Assembly: GCA_019347795.1 (NCBI GenBank)
Contig: JAHWKS010000229.1
Coordinates: 1 to 7,702 of the forward strand
Direction of reading: 5' to 3'
Length of the DNA: 7,702 bases
Source: Planctomycetota bacterium
GTDB taxonomy: Bacteria; Planctomycetota; Planctomycetia; Pirellulales; Pirellulaceae
Shown here: positions 6,101 to 7,702 of the stretch, piece after piece
How the letters are laid out: each line of letters begins with the position of its first letter
Numbering within the stretch: the stretch's first letter is position 1
The notes under the pieces: model-generated
What the model was told of the DNA's origin: nothing
Seen by the model: only the letters and a program-made list of their open reading frames with translations
Database searches by the model: none
Translations under genes and position numbers: made by a program

Positions 6101-7702
6101 GGAATCCAGCTCCATGATCGACGCGCCGACGGAGGTCTCCGTGGGGCCGTAGCCGTTGAAGAAGCGCCGCCCCTGCTTCGCCCAGCGTCCGGCCAGTTCG
6201 GAGGTGAGGGCCTCGCCCGCAGAGAGCACCGCCCGCAGCTTCGGGAACCGCGTTTCGCGGAGGGTGTCCAAGAGGGCCGGCGGGAATTTCGCGATGGTCG
6301 CTTCTTCCCGCTCCAGCAGCTCCGTCAACGCCGCCGGATCGAGCACGTTCTCGCGATCGACGATCACCAGCGTCGCGCCGCCCGCCAGTGCGAGAAACAC
6401 CTCCGAAATCGAGCCGTCGAAGCAGGGCGAAAAGAGGAACGTCACGCGATCCGACTCCGCAACGTCCATGATCTGCGTCTGCCCGCGGATGAAGGCGACA
6501 AAGCCGCGATGCTCGACCTGCACGCCCTTGGGGGTTCCGGTGGAGCCGGAGGTGTAGATCATGTAAGCGAGCTGATGGCCGTCGGCGATTGCAGAGCTCA
6601 CGACGGGGGTGGCTGGCGGCGGAGCGTGCGACGCCCCAGCGCGTCCGCTGTCGTCGCGGGGGCGTCGCTGTGGCTCCGCCGCCAGCCACCCTGTTGTCAG
6701 GAGTTGCTCGCTCGAAACGATCTGCGCCGATAGCTCGCCCGGCGGCGTGTGATCGGCGATGAGAAAATTGGCGCCGGTGTCTTCGACGAGGAACTGCAAT
6801 CGCTCCAGCGGCTGCTGCGTGTCGAGCGGCGTGTAGACGCCCCCCGCCTTCATCACGCCCAGCATCGTCGCCACCAGCGCGGGTGATCGGTCGAGGCATA
6901 CGGCCACGGGCTCTTCGGCCTGCACGCCCAGCCGCCGCAAGCTGGCGGCCGCCGTCTCGGCAAGCTCGTTCACCTCGCGATAGGTAACGGATTGTCCGCG
7001 ATGCCGCAGCGCGACTTTCTCCGGCAGCCGCGCCGCTTGCTGCTCGAAGAGCTGATGGATGAGGAACGGGGGATCGAGCGGGGTGGCCGTCTGATTGAAG
7101 TCATGCAAGACGCGGCGGCGTTCTGCCTCGTTCATGAGCGGCAACTGCGAAATCGGCTGTGACGGATCGCTCGTCGCCGACTCCAGCAGCGTCGCCAGAT
7201 GACCCGCCATTCGCTCGATCGTGGCCGCGTCAAAAATCGCGGTGCGATATTCGACTTGCCCGGCGAGCTGGCCCTCGGCGTCTTTCCAGAAGAAGAACGT
7301 CAGGTCGTACTTGGCCGTGCCGTTGTCGATGGCGATCGGCTTGATCTGCAAATCGCCGCCGGCTGGGATCGCCTCCGGCGTGTTCTGGTACACCAGCGCG
7401 GCTTGAAAGACCGGAGCGTGGCTGCGGTCGCGGTCGAGCGGGAGCGACTCGACCAGCTTCACGAACGGCAACTCCTGGTGAGAGTACGCCTCCAACGTCG
7501 TCTCGCGAACCTGCTGCAGAAGCTGCTCGAACGTCGGATCGCCCGAAAGATCGCTCCGCAGGACGAGCGTGTTGACGAAGAACCCGATCAGGTCTTCCAG
7601 CTCCCGCCGACTGCGGCCGGCCGCGGCCGTCCCCACGCATATGTCCTGCTGTCTCGAATACTTTGCGAGCAGCACGTTGTACGCGGCGAGCAGGACCATG
7701 AA
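3110..7702 (-). CDS. Non-ribosomal peptide synthetase, terminal module C-A-nMT-PCP-TE (5' part beyond window)
   Basis: The frame is open from the right edge (first codon TTC at 7702) to TGA at 3112-3110: 1530 residues, with the N-terminal part missing. Residues are numbered here from the Met at 7699. Residues 1-200 are the C-terminal half of a condensation domain, with IGFFVNTLVLR (C5), HQELPFVKLVE (C6) and RDRSHAPVFQ (C7); the HHxxxDG active site lies outside the window. Then come adenylation (about 213-710 and 1106-1172), an embedded N-methyltransferase (about 712-1105), a carrier domain (about 1186-1260) and a type I thioesterase (about 1279-1529). The module would activate an amino acid, methylate its nitrogen using SAM, join it to the upstream peptide, and release or cyclise the product. 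No MbtH-like protein, phosphopantetheinyl transferase or exporter gene is visible in the window. Four repeat-type insertions in loops (4401-4422, 4733-4767, 5818-5901, 6607-6691) keep the frame open. All catalytic residues in view are present, so the gene looks functional. Confidence 0.96.
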   Translation of the reverse strand, partial: FMVLLAAYNVLLAKYSRQQDICVGTAAAGRSRRELEDLIGFFVNTLVLRSDLSGDPTFEQLLQQVRETTLEAYSHQELPFVKLVESLPLDRDRSHAPVFQAALVYQNTPEAIPAGGDLQIKPIAIDNGTAKYDLTFFFWKDAEGQLAGQVEYRTAIFDAATIERMAGHLATLLESATSDPSQPISQLPLMNEAERRRVLHDFNQTATPLDPPFLIHQLFEQQAARLPEKVALRHRGQSVTYREVNELAETAAASLRRLGVQAEEPVAVCLDRSPALVATMLGVMKAGGVYTPLDTQQPLERLQFLVEDTGANFLIADHTPPGELSAQIVSSEQLLTTGWLAAEPQRRPRDDSGRAGASHAPPPATPVVSSAIADGHQLAYMIYTSGSTGTPKGVQVEHRGFVAFIRGQTQIMDVAESDRVTFLFSPCFDGSISEVFLALAGGATLVIVDRENVLDPAALTELLEREEATIAKFPPALLDTLRETRFPKLRAVLSAGEALTSELAGRWAKQGRRFFNGYGPTETSVGASIMELDSFTARRPPIGPPMPNKRVYVLDENRRPVPIGVPGEIYIGGIGVARGYLNQPELTAERFLPDPFAIETISDGARPVRSGAQAMFSGGSRAGQAPPLNNLRSQDDPPRMYKSGDLARWLPSGVLEFLGRVDQQVKIRGYRIETGEIASLLTSLPEVDQAIVDAREDRPGSARLVAYVVPSQGADLSQDRFEQEHVETWRELFDQTHRLAPPALDAETNISGWISSFDGKAIPKPQMTAWIDNTVRQVLDLKPRRVLEIGCGTGLLLFRIAPHCDEYVGTDFLAASLEQVRAVVERRDDCRSRVRLEERTADRFDGLEEGSFDVVVLNSVAQYFPSVDYLLTVIDGAVRLLRRGGRLFLGDLRSLPLQGALATAIELHKADESATGEQLRHRIRARMAREEELLIDPALFTALAQRLPRVSDVEVRLKRGGAANELTRFRYDVLLTTDSNAECGVRNAECGVAWEDDRPAPENVANFLRDEQPDSFVVRDVLNPRVSGDVAAWRMIEDSAAPVDVDALKHISKEAGGGSFDPDDFVRLGEELDYDVHATWSPSSPDRYDVVFRRTGLRARPEPSAESTPANPRIDWSRFTNNPLADKAAAQLTPKLRKALQAKLPEYMIPSAFVLLPELPKTIQGKIDRRALPAPPSDRPAWAAEFVAPRTEHERLVADVWERLLGVHPVGVTDNFFELGGHSMLAVRVMAEIEKRSGTPLPLAALFQQATVEHLASLLASPEAAQAASSLVPQETTGDASPLFLVHPAGGTVFCYLELARRFRGERPVYGLQALGVDGLHPPHTRVEEMAAHYIEAMRRAQPAGPYHLAGWSLGGNLAHEMARQLAEQGDEVALLALLDAGALPADGPVDEAQFLAMVVALFPGESHKPLEEVQQMSPAEQRDYFIHRAAQAGLVKPDDIAAGQHVFSVFQANMKAVLEHRPQPYPGKLTLLRAAEQQKTHDLSDDPHLGWSALAAEIEVHPIPGDHAHLVHEPNVEAVAKTLKQCFAR
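3113..3865 (-). other. C-terminal thioesterase domain
   Basis: An alpha/beta-hydrolase of about 250 residues fused to the carrier domain. LFLVHPAGG (1282-1290) forms the oxyanion-hole strand, GWSLGG (1350-1355) carries the nucleophile Ser1352, LALLDAG (1375-1381) offers the acid Asp1379, and GDHAHLVHEP (1505-1514) the base, most likely His1507. The triad is complete, so it should release the peptide by hydrolysis or cyclisation; the sequence does not tell which. The chain ends 15 residues after this last motif, at the normal end of such domains. Confidence 0.93.
3920..4144 (-). other. Peptidyl carrier protein domain
   Basis: DNFFELGGHSMLAVRVMAEI (residues 1213-1232) is the phosphopantetheine attachment motif, with Ser1222 as the modified residue. 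It is the only carrier domain in view and lies between adenylation and thioesterase, so it holds the full-length peptide before release. Confidence 0.95.
4401..4422. repeat. Small palindrome in the linker after the methyltransferase
   Basis: GGACGGGC (4401-4408) and GCCTGTCC (4415-4422) pair over 8 bp with one G-T wobble around a 6-base loop. It is translated in the linker around residues 1093-1100 (TGLRARP), between the methyltransferase and the last part of the adenylation domain. On the coding strand, GGACAGGCCTCCGAGCCCG, just after CCGTA, resembles a dispersed repeat I associate with planctomycete genomes, from memory only. Confidence 0.5.
4733..4767. repeat. Heptanucleotide tandem array, five GCATTCC-type units, inside the NRPS
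   Basis: Five 7-bp units lie head to tail: GCATTCC, GCATTCC, GCACTCC, GCATTCC and GCATTCG. Because three units make 21 bases, the protein shows the 7-residue period NAECGVR then NAECGVA (979-992). The array sits after the last methyltransferase strand (FRYDVLLTT, 968-976), in what should be an exposed loop. Gain or loss of one or two units would shift the frame of the NRPS; only steps of three keep it. Confidence 0.9.
5818..5901. repeat. 84-bp inverted-repeat element inside the adenylation domain (A6-A7 loop)
   Basis: Arms of 25 bases at 5818-5842 and 5877-5901 are reverse complements at 22 of 25 positions. Each arm holds its own small palindrome (CGGGGCTTGCCCCG at 5825-5838, CGGGGCGAGCCCCG at 5881-5894). 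The span is 84 bases, exactly 28 codons. The protein has about 30 extra residues here (about 599-634, including SDGARPVRSG and SGGSRAGQAPP) between PDPF and MYKSGDL, where family members usually have only about ten residues in all. Flanking AATTGTTT (5812-5819) and AATCGTTT (5900-5907) agree at 7 of 8 positions and could be a decayed target duplication. Confidence 0.85.
6607..6691. repeat. 85-bp inverted-repeat element inside the adenylation domain (A2-A3 loop)
   Basis: Perfect 19-base arms GGGTGGCTGGCGGCGGAGC (6607-6625) and its complement (6673-6691) enclose a second perfect 10-bp stem, GCGACGCCCC (6628-6637) with GGGGCGTCGC (6659-6668). They are separated by a 2/4-base internal loop and leave a 21-base apical loop. 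The element is translated as about 28 low-complexity residues (AEPQRRPRDDSGRAGASHAP and neighbours, about 337-365) just before the A3 phosphate-binding motif. Its sequence is unrelated to the element at 5818-5901. Confidence 0.88.

Larger units (their letters stand above)
4184..7063 (-). other. Adenylation domain of the NRPS (split by the methyltransferase)
   Basis: Core motifs appear in order: A1 VTYREVNEL (238-246), A2 MKAGGVYTPLD (283-293), A3 YTSGSTGTPKG (382-392), A4 FDGSISE (427-433), A5 NGYGPTE (515-521), A6 PGEIYIGGIGVARGY (565-579), A7 YKSGDLARW (640-648), A8 GRVDQQVKIRGYRIETGEI (658-676), then A9 LPEYMIPSAFVLL (1143-1155) and A10 GKIDR with Lys1165. By hand alignment to GrsA the pocket residues are D428, G429, S432, K471, L492, A494, G516, V524, G525 and K1165. 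I know no exact match. Lys at the fourth position, with Leu next and Val-Gly at positions 8-9, resembles the Asn code DLTKLGEVGK (6 of 10 positions as I recall it), which is too weak to assign. The A2-A3 and A6-A7 intervals are longer than usual because of inserted repeats. Confidence 0.9.

Noticed and set aside
5818..6691. NRPS as a pseudogene because of the inserted repeats
   Set aside because: The frame is open throughout and every catalytic motif in view, including the carrier Ser and the thioesterase triad, is present.
6036..6899. Minus-strand frame of 287 codons inside the NRPS
   Set aside because: It is Arg/Gly/Ala-rich and out of frame with the adenylation domain, whose motifs A2 to A6 are intact across the same stretch.

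Overview
The window is high-GC bacterial DNA, most likely from a member of the Planctomycetota. This is inferred from an RND/HlyD-type adaptor with a glycine-rich collagen-like tail, the scattered palindromic and heptameric repeats, and the base composition. No marker gene here fixes the taxonomy. Two large genes run off opposite edges, so both are partial.

Layout, left to right. (1) 1-1598, minus strand: the N-terminal 532 codons of a membrane-fusion/periplasmic adaptor (HlyD/RND family). It is open to the left edge and ends there in Gly-X-Y triplets encoded by an 18-bp tandem repeat. (2) 1599-1865: its leader, with a clear ribosome binding site and a good promoter candidate. (3) 1866-1938, minus strand: a tRNA with a CAU anticodon whose body looks like tRNA-Ile2 (lysidine-modified) rather than tRNA-Met. 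(4) 1939-2385: a divergent intergenic region with weak promoter-like sites only. (5) 2386-2874, plus strand: a 162-residue hypothetical protein. (6) 2875-3109: the gap between convergent genes, holding a perfect 21-bp inverted repeat with an exactly centred inner palindrome, plus a short tandem-repeat patch. (7) 3110-7702, minus strand: the 3' end of a large non-ribosomal peptide synthetase (NRPS) gene, encoding the last module: condensation (C-terminal half only), adenylation with an embedded methyltransferase, carrier protein, and thioesterase.

The NRPS module activates one amino acid, N-methylates it, condenses it with the incoming peptide and releases the product through the thioesterase. 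Its substrate-pocket code reads D-G-S-K-L-A-G-V-G-K. This matches no code I know exactly, though Lys at the fourth position recalls Asn/Asp pockets.

The most unusual feature is that the NRPS coding sequence carries four repeat- or palindrome-type elements: 4401-4422, 4733-4767, 5818-5901 and 6607-6691. All lie in frame and all in loops or linkers between conserved motifs. They look like dispersed repeats that were translated rather than selected against, and they account for the extra residues between motifs A2-A3 and A6-A7. I see no link in function between the adaptor, the tRNA, the hypothetical gene and the NRPS beyond proximity.
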